This document shows positions 1-11,598 of a DNA stretch of 64,000 nucleotides, piece after piece. The translations under genes and the position numbers were made by a program. The notes below the pieces were generated by a model. The model was not told where the DNA came from and made no database searches. It saw only the letters and a list, made by a program, of their open reading frames with translations. The stretch spans positions 3,293,501-3,357,500 of the forward strand of contig JAFFSR010000292.1 in the NCBI GenBank assembly GCA_017163975.1. Reading direction: 5' to 3'. How positions within the stretch are numbered: the first letter of the stretch is position 1; each line of letters begins with the position of its first letter. This stretch comes from Anastatus disparis. Its lineage: Eukaryota; Arthropoda; Insecta; Hymenoptera; Eupelmidae.

Positions 1-330
1 AATTAAAAAAAAAATAAATAATCGAAATTTAAAAAAAATTTTTAAAATGGCTCTGAAATTAAAATAACGCTAAGAAAACCAATTTTAAATATTTTCCGCA
101 CGAGTTGGACAAAAAAATAAATTGTATGCAAAATTTGATGCATATCGATCGAGTAGTTTTCGAGATCCAATTGGGTAAATGAATACACACACACACATAC
201 ATACATACAGATATTTTCTTAAAACCACTTTTTTCGACTCCCTGAGTACAAATATGCACAAATTAGTGAAAAAATAGAATAATAATTTTCTTATCGATAC
301 AATGCTTTCTATATGACAAAGGAATATGAA
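1..330 (+). repeat. Family H interspersed repeat, 3' end fragment
   Basis: The right-hand end of an interspersed family seen at least seven times in the window. It carries the diagnostic order: a GAGTAGTTTTCGAGATC motif, a CA/TACA microsatellite (about 183-210), the block CCACTTTTTTCGACTCC, then ATCGATACAATGCTTTC at 296-312. The terminal hairpin found in other copies is degraded here (tatatgacaaag instead of a perfect stem). The left end lies outside the window. Nothing in it is likely to be coding. Confidence 0.75.
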
Positions 331-339
331 TAAAACTAA

Positions 340-850
340 ATAGTGAATACGTAAGTAAGAGAAAGAGAGGAAAGAGAATAGTAGAAATATGAATGATAAA
401 AAAATGTGAAAGAAAAAAAAATTGAAAAAAATACAAATGAAAAAAGGGAAAATTGCAGCTCCAAAAAGAGTGAATGAAAAAAACGTAAAAGTGAAAGAAT
501 GAATGTGAGTGGAAAAATAAAAATCGTGAAAAGGCAGAAAAGAGAGAAATAAAAATATTAATGTGAAAGAGAGAAAATACAAGTGAGAAAAGAGAAAATC
601 ATTATTTAAAATAAAGTAAATGGAAGAGAACAAAAATGTGAGTCAACATGAGTAAAAGAAAAAACAAAGAGCGAGAAAAAGAGAATTTTTATAGAAAATG
701 GAAAATTTTAAATATTAAATCAGAAAAAAATTCGAAAATAGAAAGACTTAAATATGAAGCTATGGAAAAAGAAATTTATACCTGTCTGAATCTTGTTCTT
801 TTTCTTTCATTTGCTCTTCATCTGCATCATAAGGAGTCGTCTTTGTGCTA
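340..850. other. Purine-rich low-complexity sequence
   Basis: Long runs of GAAA/GAGAAA on the plus strand with no recognisable gene. The long open frame on the minus strand (85-633) is a phenylalanine/serine-rich by-product of this composition. A similar purine-rich tract follows the family-H end at 12848-13300, so the tract may be part of what family H tends to land in. Confidence 0.5.
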
Positions 851-852
851 GT

Positions 853-984
853 ATTAACATGTAAGTTGAGTGTTAAAAAATACTAAGGTAAGAAAAGGTA
901 AGATAAAAAAAAATATATATATATTTTTTTTTATCTTACCTTTTCCTACCTTAGTATTTTTTAACACTCAACTTACATGTTAAT
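853..984. repeat. Near-perfect palindrome, about 132 bp
   Basis: Two arms of about 62-66 bp meet at a TA-rich centre near 918. The left arm begins ATTAACATGTAAGTTGAG and the right arm ends with its reverse complement. Only one or two bases differ between arms. It may be a small fold-back MITE; no clear target duplication was found. Confidence 0.7.
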
Positions 985-1475
985 TCCAATACGAAGATAT
1001 ATAAGGGAAATCGTGTAAATGAAAGGGAGAATAAATGCAGAGAAAATTAATGAAAAAAACGCTGCCAAGTGCTTTGGCGGAATGCTTTCTTATAGAGCTC
1101 TTTGAGTTTCATTAATTTTTTTATATTTATTTAAATGTGATTTTAATATAAAAAAATTGTCTAACATTAATATTTATTTATAAATTTGTACTTTAAAAGA
1201 ACGATGACAACGAAATTTCTAATCGTTAAGAAAGAAGATAAATGAAAAATAAAAATTTGTATGAAAATTTTCAAAATTCTCTTAAATTAAAACTGCACTG
1301 AGAAAATTAGTTTTCCAAAGAAAACTTGTTTTCTTCAAACCGTAGCAAATAACTTGCATACAAATTTTGGAGCAAATCTATTAAATGGTTTACGTGAAAT
1401 AGAAAAATAATAAATTTATAGTATGCCAAAAAAATCAGTTTTCAAATATTTTTATTATTTCAACAGTATCAAATA

Positions 1476-1715
1476 TGTTGAAAATATAATTAAAGCAGAG
1501 CACAATCTTATTATAAATAAAGTCTTTATTTTAATCAATACAAAACAACTTAATTTTAATTAAGCAATATCTTTATAGTAATAGAAATTCTGACTTCAAC
1601 AGACGGACTTGAACTAACTGAAACGACGACGAGACGCGACTTAACTTTCTTCAATTGTCTATTACAAAATCTCAATAGGTGGCGACACCTAGTATGAGTG
1701 TGCATATATCCAACA
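1476..1715 (-). repeat. Copia LTR (3' LTR relative to the element)
   Basis: 240 bp, bounded by TGTTGAAAAT and ATATCCAACA. It contains AATAAA-type signals and the phrase GGTGGCGACACCTAG. It is nearly identical to 11599-11838. Confidence 0.95.
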
Positions 1716-1735
1716 CCCCCTCCCACACTCATACA
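1716..1735 (-). promoter_or_regulatory. Copia polypurine tract
   Basis: On the element's sense (minus) strand this is a G-rich purine run, GTGTGGGAGGGGG, abutting the 3' LTR. This is the expected position and composition for plus-strand primer formation. Confidence 0.8.
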
Positions 1736-1962
1736 TATTTCAATTAAAAGAGTTGTAGCATCTCTCTCGTTCTTGTTTCTGATCGTTCATTTAGTTCCTG
1801 TAATTTAGAGAAAAAGTTTGTTAATAATTTAACTAAAATACATATCAGAAATATAATCAGTCAATATTATCAGTCATTAAGTATTTGTGTGGTCAGTAGT
1901 TCATGTAATTCAAATGACAAAGGTTTTGTGAATACATCAGCTATCTGATTTTTAGAGGAAAT

Positions 1963-2403
1963 CTAACTGACATTTATTAAACCTCCAGTTACACATTCCT
2001 TTACATAATGTTCTTTTATTTCTGTCATATGTCTTGATTTGTTTCCGCCTCCAGTCTTAACACTTGCTTCTGCTGCCTTATTATCACACCATAATAACAT
2101 AGGTGCTAATTCTTTTTGTAACAACTCTTTTAGTATTAAATATAATGAAACTAATTCCTGAGCACACTCGCTCATTGCAACATACTCCGCTTGACATGTT
2201 GATAATGCTACATATCTTTGTCGGTAAGTTTTCCAGGCTACAGTGTCTCCAAACAATTTAATTGCATAGCCACTAGTTGTTAATGAACCTTTGCAGTCTC
2301 CAAAACTTGCATCTGAAAAACCTTGAAAATCTTCAGTCTGTCCTATGTATTTTAATTCAAGATTTTTAGTACCTTTCAAATATTTAAAAACCCGTTCTCC
2401 CAT
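1963..2403 (-). pseudogene. Copia pol: RNase H segment
   Basis: Carries the end of the pol polyprotein. Visible motifs in order are RVFKYLKGTKN (linker after reverse transcriptase), GFSDASFGD, ALSTCQAEYVA, LLWCDNKAAE and SRHMTEIKEHYV, matching the D-E-D core of Copia RNase H. It is in a different reading frame from the reverse transcriptase upstream on the sense strand, so a frameshift lies at about 2376-2403. The protein ends at 1963, about 250 bp before the LTR, as is usual for Copia. Confidence 0.9.
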
Positions 2404-3122
2404 TTTCCAATCATTCTCAATAGGATGTTTTGATGTCTACTAAGTACATTCACTGCATAGGTGATGTCTGGTCTACTTGCATTTGAAAGATACATTAGAG
2501 TGCCCACTGCTTCTCGATAGGGTATATTGTTTGCATTTTCTGTCATTAAATTTTCTTCAGTCTTTTCTGTCTCTTCTCGTTGTCTTCTTTCTCGATTTGC
2601 TATTTGGTTAGTTATCATTGGAGTTCGTTGTGGATATGATTCATGAAATCCAAATTTTTCTAGCATTCTATTTATGTATTTTTCTTGTTTTATACTTAGA
2701 AATCCTTTCTGTCGATTTCTTTTGATTTCTAAGCCTAAAAAGTTTTTAGGCTCTCCGATTTCTGTCATTTCAAACTCACTCTTTAGGTTTGATTTCATCC
2801 TTTCTAACATTTGTATATCATTACATATTAACAAGATATCATCTACATATAAAATCAAAAACAAAAAGCCGTCCTTTTCTTGTTGAGTAAATAAACATGG
2901 TTCATTGTTAAATGGTTTCAATCCATATTTTTCAACTGTCTCTTTGAATCTTTCATTCCAACATTTTGGACTAACCTTTAGACCATATAGTGCCTTTTCC
3001 AATTTGCAAATTTTATTTCTTTTGATTTCTTCAGTGACTTTCATTCCTTCTGGTATTTCCATGTATACTTCACTGTTTAAGTATCCATTTAAAAATGCTG
3101 TCTTTACATCCATTTGACATAT
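2376..3122 (-). pseudogene. Copia pol: reverse transcriptase core
   Basis: The Copia-type reverse transcriptase begins at the MDVKTAFLNG motif and includes YGLKVSPKCW, the catalytic ILYVDDIL box, NFLGLEI and ASRPDITYAVNVLSRHQ. An in-frame TAA at 3123-3125 separates it from the preceding segment in the same frame, so a single substitution could explain that break. The 3' side runs out of frame just before the RNase H linker. It would have copied element RNA into DNA in virus-like particles. Confidence 0.92.
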
Positions 3123-4367
3123 TTATAAATCCAATTTATTAGCAATAGCTAGTATTGATCTAATTAAAGGTAAACGAGAAACTGGTGCGTATGTCTCTTG
3201 TAGATCATAAATGTTTCTGTCTTTAAATCCACGTATTACCAATCTTGCTTTATATTTTTCTTTGCCATTCGATTCTGTCTTTCGTTTGAATACCCATTTA
3301 GAATCAATGATGTTTGGTTTTCTGTCGTTATTCAATACAGTAGATCTGTCTACTTGTTTCCATACATTATTCTTGTACATAGAATGTAATTCTTCGTTAA
3401 TAGCTTCTGTCCATTTCTGTCGTTCTTTTGATTTCATTGCTTCAGCATAAGAGCTTGGATCTCCGTTTATTTCAGCCAGTAATGCATGAGTTTCATTATC
3501 TGTTTTATTTTCTGTGTTTGGTTTTAATTTTCTCGGTCATCCTACAGGCCTTTTTGTCTTTTCTCCCTCCGTTTCTTGCAATTTTTCATTATTTTGTTCG
3601 TCTTCATTGAAGAATTCTACAAACCATTGATCTGTCTTTACTTTCTCATTTATTTGTTCCCAGTTTGATATATCTGTCTTGTTATATCTGTCTCTATAAA
3701 CTAGTTTTTCGTTTAATCTGACATCTCTGCTCTCATAGAGTTTACCTTCTTCTGGTTTCAGCAAGACATATCCAGTTTCTTTGTATCCTATTAAGATAAC
3801 TCGTTTTGCAATAAATCTGAATTTTGGATCAACTTTTCTTTGCACTTTCATATATGCAAAGCATCCAAAACGTTTTATCTGATTAATGTCTGTCTTGTAG
3901 TTTTCTTTAAATTTTTCTATTGGTGATATCATGTTATTAATTGCATGAGGTGTCCTATTGTATACATATACAGCTGCACTCAATACTAAGTCCCATATAT
4001 TTTCTGGCAAACCAGAATCATACATGAGTGCCCTGACTTTCTTCTGTATTGTTTGGTTAAACCTCTCTGCAACTCCATTATGCTGAGGCGTATCTGGGCA
4101 AGCTAATTGATTTTCTGCTCCTAATTTTTCCAATACTTCCTTTGTATATCCACCGGTGTATTCAGTCCCTTGATCTGTTCTTAAATAACACACCTTAGCA
4201 TCTTTGCCCAACAGATTTCTGGCGCTTTTTACAAATGACTCTAGACATTTTCCTGTCTCATCTTTCGTTTTCATGGGATAAGCCATGGCCAGTCTGGAAA
4301 AGTCGTCAATAAATACAGAAATATATCTGTATCTTTTTGGATAAGATTTAGGGCTAATAATACCCAT
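3123..4367 (-). pseudogene. Copia pol: integrase core and start of reverse transcriptase
   Basis: Integrase with its catalytic residues visible: [15 protein letters not shown] and HNGVAERFN (the D, D and E positions). The frame then continues to a Copia linker ending DPSSYAEAMKS and the N-terminal reverse-transcriptase blocks SKWVFKRK and ARLVIRGF. An in-frame TGA lies at 3537-3539. The segment is in a different frame from the zinc-binding part (4396-4704), so a frameshift falls between 4367 and 4396. Confidence 0.92.
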
Positions 4368-4395
4368 GGTGTCTGAATGTATTATTTGTAAGGGT

Positions 4396-4704
4396 TCAGT
4401 TGCTTTCTGTCTTAAATGGCAATTTATTGAATTTTGCTATCATGCAAACTTCACAGCTTGTAATTGCATCATCAAATACAGCAGTTTGTAAAGTCTTGAT
4501 TTCTGGAAATTTTTTCTGTAATATCTTAAGATATTCAACTGATGCATGAACCATCCTGACATGCCATAACATAGCGTGAGCATTTAAGTTTTTATCATTT
4601 AACTGTTCTGTTTCTTCAATTTCACATCCAGGTTCTTCATTTACTTCAATATCATTTGGTTTATGTATTAATCTGTCTGAAATTGTATTTTGAAAATCTA
4701 AGTA
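4396..4704 (-). pseudogene. Copia pol: GAG-pre-integrase (zinc-binding) segment
   Basis: Contains LWHVRMVHASVEYL and [14 protein letters not shown], the H-H-C-C zinc-binding arrangement at the N terminus of Copia integrases. The open frame extends leftward into the nested family-H sequence (4706 onward), but those extra residues, rich in histidine and threonine, are translated repeat and not Copia protein. The join to the protease part was destroyed by the family-H insertion. Confidence 0.85.
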
Positions 4705-4705
4705 T

Positions 4706-6345
4706 TGCTTTCTCATAGAGAAAGCATTGTATCGGTAAAAAAAATTTTTTTCTATTTTTTCATTAATTTGTACATATTTAGACTCAGAGAGTCGAAAAAA
4801 GTGGTTTCCAGAAAATGTCTGTATGTATGTGTGTGTGTGTGCGTGTGTGTGTGTGTATGTATTCAGTACGCCAATAAGATCTCGAGAACTACTCGATGGC
4901 TTAACTTCAAATTTTGCATGCAATTAATTTTTTTGTCTAACTGGGGGGGAAGCTATTGAAAATTGATCTTCTTAGCTCAGTTTTTTTTTTTAGAACCATT
5001 TTAAGAATTTTAAAAAAATTTTGATTTTTCATTTTTTTGATATTTTACGTAAACTACTCGAAGAATTTTCTTAAAAATTTGTATGAACATTATTTGTGAC
5101 TGCCAAAAGAAGAAAAACTTTTACCAACTGATTTTCTTAACGCACTTTTAATTTTAAAGCATTTTGAAAATTTTGAAAAAAAATTTTTTTTTTCATTTAT
5201 TTTCTATTTTACGACAACCATTCGATAGATTTGCTTCTAAATTTGTATGCAAGTTATGCGCTATTGTCTAAAGAAAACAAGTTTTGGAACACTTATTTTC
5301 TTAGCGTAGTTTTAATTTTAGAGCATTTTGAAAATTTTGGAAAAAATCTCTATTTTTCATTTTTTTTCTATTACACAAAAACCATTCGATAGATTCGCTC
5401 GAAAATTTTTATGGAAATCATTTGCAATGGCCTAAATAGAACAAGCTTTGAAAAACTTATTTTCTCAGTGCAGTTTTAATTTTAGAGCATTTTGAAAATT
5501 TTGAATAAAATTTTTCTAATTTTTTTTATATTTTACGTAAACTACTCGATGAAGGAGCTTCAAATTATGTATGGGAATTATTTATGATTGTCAAAATAAA
5601 ATGAACTTTTGAAAACTAATTTTCTTCAATTTTCTTAGCGCACATTTAATTTTAGAGCATTTTGAAAATTTTGAAAAAATTTTTTATTTTTAATTTCTTT
5701 TCTATTGCACAAAAATCACTCGATAAACTTGCTCAAAAATTTTCATGCAAATTATTCACTATTATCTAAATAAATCAAGCTTTGGAAAACTTATTTTCTT
5801 AGCGCAGTTTTAATTTTAGAGCATTTTGAAAATTTTGAATAAAATTTCACTTATTTTTTGGTATTTTACGTAAACTACTCGATGAAGTAGCTTAAAATTA
5901 TGTATAGAAATTATTTACGATTGCCTAAATAAAATGAACTTTTGAAAACTGGTTTTCTTAGCGTAATTGTAACGTTAAAGCGTTTTGAAAATTTTAAAAC
6001 AATGTTTATATTTCAATTATTTGGTATTTTTTGTAAACTATTCGATGAAAATGTTCCAAAATTTGTATGCAAGTTATTGGTTATAGTGTTAAGAAGACAA
6101 GCTTGGGAAAATTAATTTTATAAACGCATTTTTAATTTTAGAGCATCATAAAATCACATTATGCAAATGGCAAAAGTAAGAAAGAGTAAAATTCATATAG
6201 TTCTCGTAGGTATTAAGACAGCCTTCAATACAGAGAATAGGGACATTTATATTAAAATCGTATTAAAAAAAATAAAATCAAATTACTCTAACTCAATGCG
6301 CTCTATGAGAAAGCATTGCGCCAAAGCACTTGGCAGCGTTTTTTT
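4706..6345 (-). mobile_element. Family H copy nested inside Copia
   Basis: A complete-looking copy in minus orientation. The terminal hairpin TGCTTTCTC-ATA-GAGAAAGCA lies at 4706-4726, followed by the TG microsatellite at about 4826-4860. Six or seven AT-rich units follow with a spacing of about 160-170 bp; the block TTTTCTTAGCG recurs near 5131, 5295, 5458, 5629, 5791 and 5951. The other end is CTCTATGAGAAAGCATTGCGCCAAAGCACTTGGCAGCG, here split for length: CTCTATGAGAAAGCATTG then CGCCAAAGCACTTGGCAGCG. It splits Copia pol between protease and integrase and must be younger than Copia. The tetramer TACT occurs at both borders and could be a target duplication or chance. Confidence 0.85.
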
Positions 6346-8839
6346 CAGTACTTATAACTGTTTGACTTTCTTCAAATTTACTAACTTGATCATCTTCCTT
6401 GTTTAACTGCCTTTTTGTCATTCCTCTAGTCATCAAGTAAGCTATTGTCTGTCTTTGTTTTATGTTTTTATTTTCTTGCTTATCTGTTTCGAATTCAATC
6501 AGCCAATATGGTTTTTCGTAAATTCCTGTCAAGAAAGACTCATTGGAAACTGGATCATATATATCTATAATTTTGTTGTCCAAATAAATACTTAATCCTT
6601 CATCTGCAAATTTACGCAATGACATCAAATTCTCATTCAAATTTTCTGCAAAAATTACTCTGTCTAAAGTTATATGCTTATTATCTGTCATGTTGAATTG
6701 AACACTTCCCTCTCCCTCCGATCTAAGAATTGCTTTTCTGTCTTTGTTTGTGCATTGGATTTCGTCCGGTTGTTTTGTAAATGTCTTGAAAATCAATTTT
6801 GAGTTTGTTAAATGTTCTGTCGTGCCACTGTCAGCTATGAATTTAGCCAGTATTGATTTGTCCAATGTTTCATTGTTTATATTCGTTATGTTAAACGAAG
6901 TCATTTGCTTATTGTCCTTTTTAATTGCTTGATACTCACCACTCTGTACATTAGTCTTTACATTTTTAGGTTTTATTTGATTCTGATTGCCTTTCTTTTG
7001 ATACTTTTCTCTGTTATATTTTATATGATTTTCTTGTCTTCTTTTACTGTCAAATTTCGCTCGTTTTTGATTGTCATGGTTACTTGAGTTAGTTATTTTA
7101 CGTTTGACTGCTGTCTGACCTGTACTTTCTTTAAATTTATTAATATAATGTTTTGTTGCATACCTTTTACTGTCGTCCCGTCTCCAATATCCCCGACGTT
7201 TTGGACATGTTGCGGCCACATGATCACGTGTAAAATCCTGGCAATAGAAACATTTTTTCATGCCGGATCCCTGACGTGGACAGTCGTTAGCATAATGCTC
7301 AAAGCCATCACACTCGTAACATCGTACCTTTTGTATGACACCTGTGTTAGCTGTCATAGCTGTCGTTGAAGGCTTTTCTGTCGTTTGGCGGCTTTCGATC
7401 TGCATAATAAGTAATTTTAATTTATCGTAAGATAAACCTTTTCCTGTTACACTTTCTGTCATAAAATCTATTCCTTCTACTTGATTTACTTTATTTATTA
7501 TAGCATTATAGAAAGCGTCTCTTTTGTCTTCTTTAGACAATATTTTAACTTTTGGCATGTTATTATAATTTCTTACAATTTCTTCAAATCTATCAATAAA
7601 ATTTACTGCCTTTTCTTTCACTGGATTATATTGTATACTGTATGGTTTTTTCTTTATACTAGATGGAGTCACATTTACTTCACTTACTTTAATTTCTTTA
7701 ATTTTATTTAACAATTCAATTGGATCTTTTATTTCCATTACTCTAGCATGATAATTTTTATCTATTCTATTAATTAAAATATCACGTACTCTATATTTAT
7801 GTTTTTCTTTTAAACTTTCAGATAAATTTTCATTTACTACAACTGTACTGTCTACAACATACAATAAATCCAATGATCTCAATTCAGACAGAAAATAGTC
7901 TAAAAAATTTTCATATTTAATTTGAGTAGTTAGTTTATAGTCATGTTTTATTGATCCGTCTTTTCCAGTCAGTCCTGTTTTAATAGTTTCTGTCAACTGT
8001 TTAGAAATATTTAAAATACTATTATTTTCTATATTAAGTCTTTTATTAACCTCTGTTTGAATTAAGCGTGATAGTTCCTGTTCATCTATGACTGTCGAAT
8101 TCCCGAAACCTTCATTATTAAATATATCATTATCAAATTCATTGTTTACCTTAGCTGTTGTTTGGCTTTCTTTAATTTTATCCGTCGTTTCTGCCATATC
8201 ATCTGTCGTCATCTTTCTTTTAAATTCTGATCTCATTTTCTCTAACGTTTCAGAATTGTAATTCTGCATTGCCTCCCTTTCTTTAATAATTAAGGTTACC
8301 AAGTCATCTGTTCTTTTATCGTCTATTTTCCTTCTTTTATCTTCACTTTTCTTTCTTTTGGCCATTTCTAACTTTAAAGAAGCAATTTCAGCCTTTAGAT
8401 TTTCCACTTCTTTAGTTAAGCCTAAATCAGAATTTTCATTCTTAGAAATATTTTTCTCATAAAATTTATTGTCACCCTTTTCAATTTGTTTCAATGACGA
8501 AACATTAAAATTTCTATTTATATATACTTTATTTTTTAATAGTTCATTAGATTTTACTACTATTTGTTTACCTGCCAATTTTGCTTCTGTCGTTCCACTC
8601 GCTCTGTCTTCCAATTCCGTCTCTTTCTCTGACTTATCTGTCTTACTGCTATGCCCATCAGTCTTTTCTCCGTCTTTAACTCCGTCTTCAACTGTCGCTT
8701 CATCTGTCGTGATGTGGCCACCTGTCGCACAATAAGGCATGAACAGTCTGTCCCCCTTTTCTTTCTTTTCATTTACTGCTCGTTTTACGAGCTTGTACTC
8801 CTCTTCAGTAACGAATTCAAGATCTATAAAACCAATCAT
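6346..8839 (-). pseudogene. Copia gag and protease, interrupted at its 3' side
   Basis: An open frame of about 830 codons. The N terminus (MIGFIDLEFVTEEE) is followed by a long charged, acidic and lysine-rich region (residues ~30-250) that is larger than usual for Copia Gag. A UBN2-like Gag body (~290-470) comes next, then a zinc knuckle CYECDGFEHYANDC (C-x2-C-x4-H-x4-C), a second cysteine cluster CFYCQDF...HVAATC, a basic stretch, and the protease active site FIADSGTTEHLT. The last residues (NAAKCFGAMLSHRAH) come from the nested family-H element, so the native frame is lost at about 6346. The start at 8839 gives the only long frame; the leader upstream has no alternative start that extends it. 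Confidence 0.9.
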
Positions 8840-9677
8840 AAATTAATATTATGAATTAATATGACTCACTGAACTCAAGTGATGTCAATTTTATTTCAAT
8901 CAATTAATTTTAATTAATATTTGAAATTATTTTTGAGGTTAAATTCAGGCACCATGCCGAACACAAGCCTTGTCACCAGAATTTGTCCCAGATTTGGTTC
9001 AATAATATGAATTTGCTCACTTGCTCTTGCATATATGACATACTGAACACAAGTAGATCACAGTTACAACGCAATTTTGAGAAATTAGCTATAGCTTTTT
9101 ATTTAATTTATAAAATTTATTCAATTTTATATGTAATATATCGAACACAGATATTATTACGTAGTTAAAAAATTTAATATCAAATTAAAAATTTAATCTT
9201 ATTTAAGGTACCTAGTCCATATTTGACTTCTGACTCTGTGAAGAATAGTATACTATTTTCTGTTGTCTCTACAAACAGTTTTTCATCGCGATGTTTCCAT
9301 CTGAGGTCGAATATTGCCTCTTGTGTTTTAAGAAACAATAACAGGCTCATTTCATCTGTTCACATAACACATTTTATTTATTATATTTTTTTTTTTAATT
9401 CAAAACTAGATTTAATTAATTAAATTTATAGGTTAAATTTTATCAATCTATGTATATTTGCAACCTTCTATTTAGTCTTGTGCTGCAGACACAAAACCAA
9501 TATATATCTACCTTAAACATGGATACGCGGCATACACAAACTCATATTTACACACACACATACATGTCAGCCATTTTCATTTTGATAATTTTATTAACAG
9601 TCATTCATACACAATCACGATTGTAAAATAAAAAGAAAATTCAGACTCAAGTTTTTATCGGTTGCATACACTAGTCG

Positions 9678-9743
<66 letters not shown>

Positions 9744-10021
9744 TATACATACATATATACATATACATACATACACATATACATATTTCAGTCTGTACTG
9801 TCATAAATTTATTCAGACTCTATGCGCGCATTTCTTTTATATATACATATATGTATACATGTACACATACACGTGTTTAATCAATAAAAATTTTCTTTTA
9901 CTCCTTGCCATCGTTCATCATTTTTTTTTTTTTTTTAATAATCATAATTATTTCGTGCGTACACGGTCCTCTTCCTTCTATGTATATACATATACATACA
10001 CATATACATATACATACACAT
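8840..10021 (-). other. Copia leader: AT-rich sequence and microsatellites
   Basis: No coding signal. The phrase TGAACACAAGT or a close variant recurs several times (about 8873, 8954, 9044, 9142). A (TA)n run lies at 9682-9738, followed by ATACAT-type repeats to about 9850 and again at 9980-10020. The leader is unusually long for Copia even after the TIR element at 10022-11127 is discounted, so further unrecognised insertions are likely. Confidence 0.5.
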
Positions 10022-11127
10022 CCCGAGTAACCTTTTTATTACGGCAACCAACTTCTCTCAGTTGGGCCATCTTCGGCTGCCGAAGTCGGGCCACCGAATG
10101 GGTGAGGCGTGGTGGCGAGCGTGGTCCTATAATGGCTAGCCGAAAATCGTATAGATTTTGTCATAATATCGATGTGTATCTTACATAACCTCGAAATATT
10201 CTTTATTGTATTTTCATGCTATGATAAAACATTTTTTTAATTGAAAATTAAATATGAGTGATTGAATTAATAAAAATGATTTTCTTTGGACTCGACCTGA
10301 ACTCGTTAAAAATTGATTCCGAAATTCCGCCCGAATACACGGACAAATACAACCTAAAACCAATTGATAAAAATATAATAAAAAACTGATTAATCTCGTG
10401 GAAATGAGAACTAATTACCACAGATAATATAATTGATAAATTAACTATAGTTATTCGAGTAACTCAAGTTCTTCATATTTTGTCGAGTAATTTATATTTT
10501 CTCGAGTACTCGAGTAATTTATATTTTTTCGAATACTCGATTTATTCGATTAATTCATATTTTTTTGAGTACTCAAGTGAATTCAGAAATTCATATTTTT
10601 TTCGAGTACTCGAGTAATTCGAGTAATTCATATTTTTTCGAGTACTCGAGTAATTCATATTTTTTTCGAGTACTTGGAATGAAAACTCGAATACGCCTTC
10701 AAGTGTGAGTACTCAATTGTCGAGTACTCGCGAGTAATTTTTTCTTCAAGTTCGAGTTAGGTACTCGACAAAAATATGAACTCGAATAACTAGTGTTACT
10801 CGAATAATTCGAATAACTCAAGTTACTTAAATTTTTTTATTAATGAAAACTATTTTAAAAAGTAGTCAGTTGCTTGAACAATCAATCGATCGGTTACCAT
10901 TGGAAATCAGCTGTTTTTTTATATAGATAATTGTACATTAATTACGTTCAATTCTATGATTTTATAAGCTAGATTCGGCTGCCCTCTCAGGGCCCCGTTT
11001 CGCCGCCACGCCTCACGCCGATGTGGTGCCACTGTGGCGACAATTCGGCAAGAGTTTCGGTGCCACTGAGGGTGATTCGGCACCGACTTCGGGCCCTCTG
11101 CACGCCGAAGTGAAAAGGTTACTCGGG
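10022..11127. mobile_element. TIR element with 15-bp ends CCCGAGTAACCTTTT
   Basis: The left end reads CCCGAGTAACCTTTT and the right end is its exact reverse complement. It lies between ATACAT repeats, so a target duplication cannot be judged. GC-rich subterminal parts on both sides contain CTTCGGCTGCCGAAG-like palindromes, and the middle holds an array of TCGAGTACTCGA units. No transposase was seen, so it is probably a non-autonomous DNA transposon sitting in the Copia leader. Confidence 0.6.
10440..10770. repeat. Array of TCGAGTACTCGA palindrome units
   Basis: About eight imperfect copies of a unit of roughly 30 bp with the core TCGAGTACTCGAGTAATT followed by CATATTTTTT. The core 12-mer is a perfect palindrome. 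The CGAGTAA word also forms the ends of the surrounding TIR element, which suggests repeated binding sites for the same protein. Confidence 0.7.
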
Positions 11128-11578
11128 ATATACATATACATACACATATATATATATACATGCATGTATTCAACATAAGAAGATCGCACAAGCACGCACG
11201 AACCTGTCGCTTTCCGGCTTTACATCGCGTCATAGCACCCAACATGGCGACTCGTTTTATTTTTCTCTCACTCTCTCTCTATAGACTAGCGCACGACGCT
11301 ATCTATCCTCTGTCTTAATCTTTCTTTTCATAAGCGTGCATACGACGCCATTACTGCCGTATAGCATTGAGAGAGAATTTAAAAATAAAACTCTTACCCG
11401 GAGTCAACTCCTTTCTTTCTCCCTGCTGTCCTTCATCCTGTCTTTTTGCTCCTCCACTCGCCATCTCCGACGCTTCCACCAGGAGACAAAAATAACAAAT
11501 TCACCAAACAGACGGACGCACGCATCAAACTACAAAAACCCCTTTCTTAATTTTTATTTTACAAAACGCGCAGTTAAA
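11128..11578. other. Copia leader, proximal part
   Basis: Mixed-composition sequence with a CT-rich stretch (11262-11281, 11400-11470). No gene or structured repeat recognised. It lies between the TIR element and the primer-binding site and is presumably Copia 5' untranslated leader. Confidence 0.4.
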
Positions 11579-11598
11579 AGCACTCTGGGCTCATAACC
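11579..11598 (-). promoter_or_regulatory. Copia primer-binding site, tRNA-Met anticodon-arm type
   Basis: Immediately inside the 5' LTR. On the sense (minus) strand it begins GGTTATGAGCCCAG. This is one base different from the half-tRNA initiator-Met site known in Drosophila copia (GGTTATGGGCCCAG), where the primer is an internally cleaved tRNA. The match to the anticodon arm and not to a tRNA 3' end is seen in the sequence; the priming mechanism is inferred from copia. Confidence 0.65.

Noticed and set aside
85..633. 182-codon minus-strand open frame
   Set aside because: Phe/Ser/Leu-rich translation of a purine-rich tract; no motif, and similar frames arise at 12927-13277 from the same composition.
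4705..4959. 84-codon frame with Val-Cys repeats
   Set aside because: Translation of the TG microsatellite in family H.
9662..10188. Open frames rich in Tyr-Ile-His-Thr
   Set aside because: Translation of TA and CATA microsatellites.
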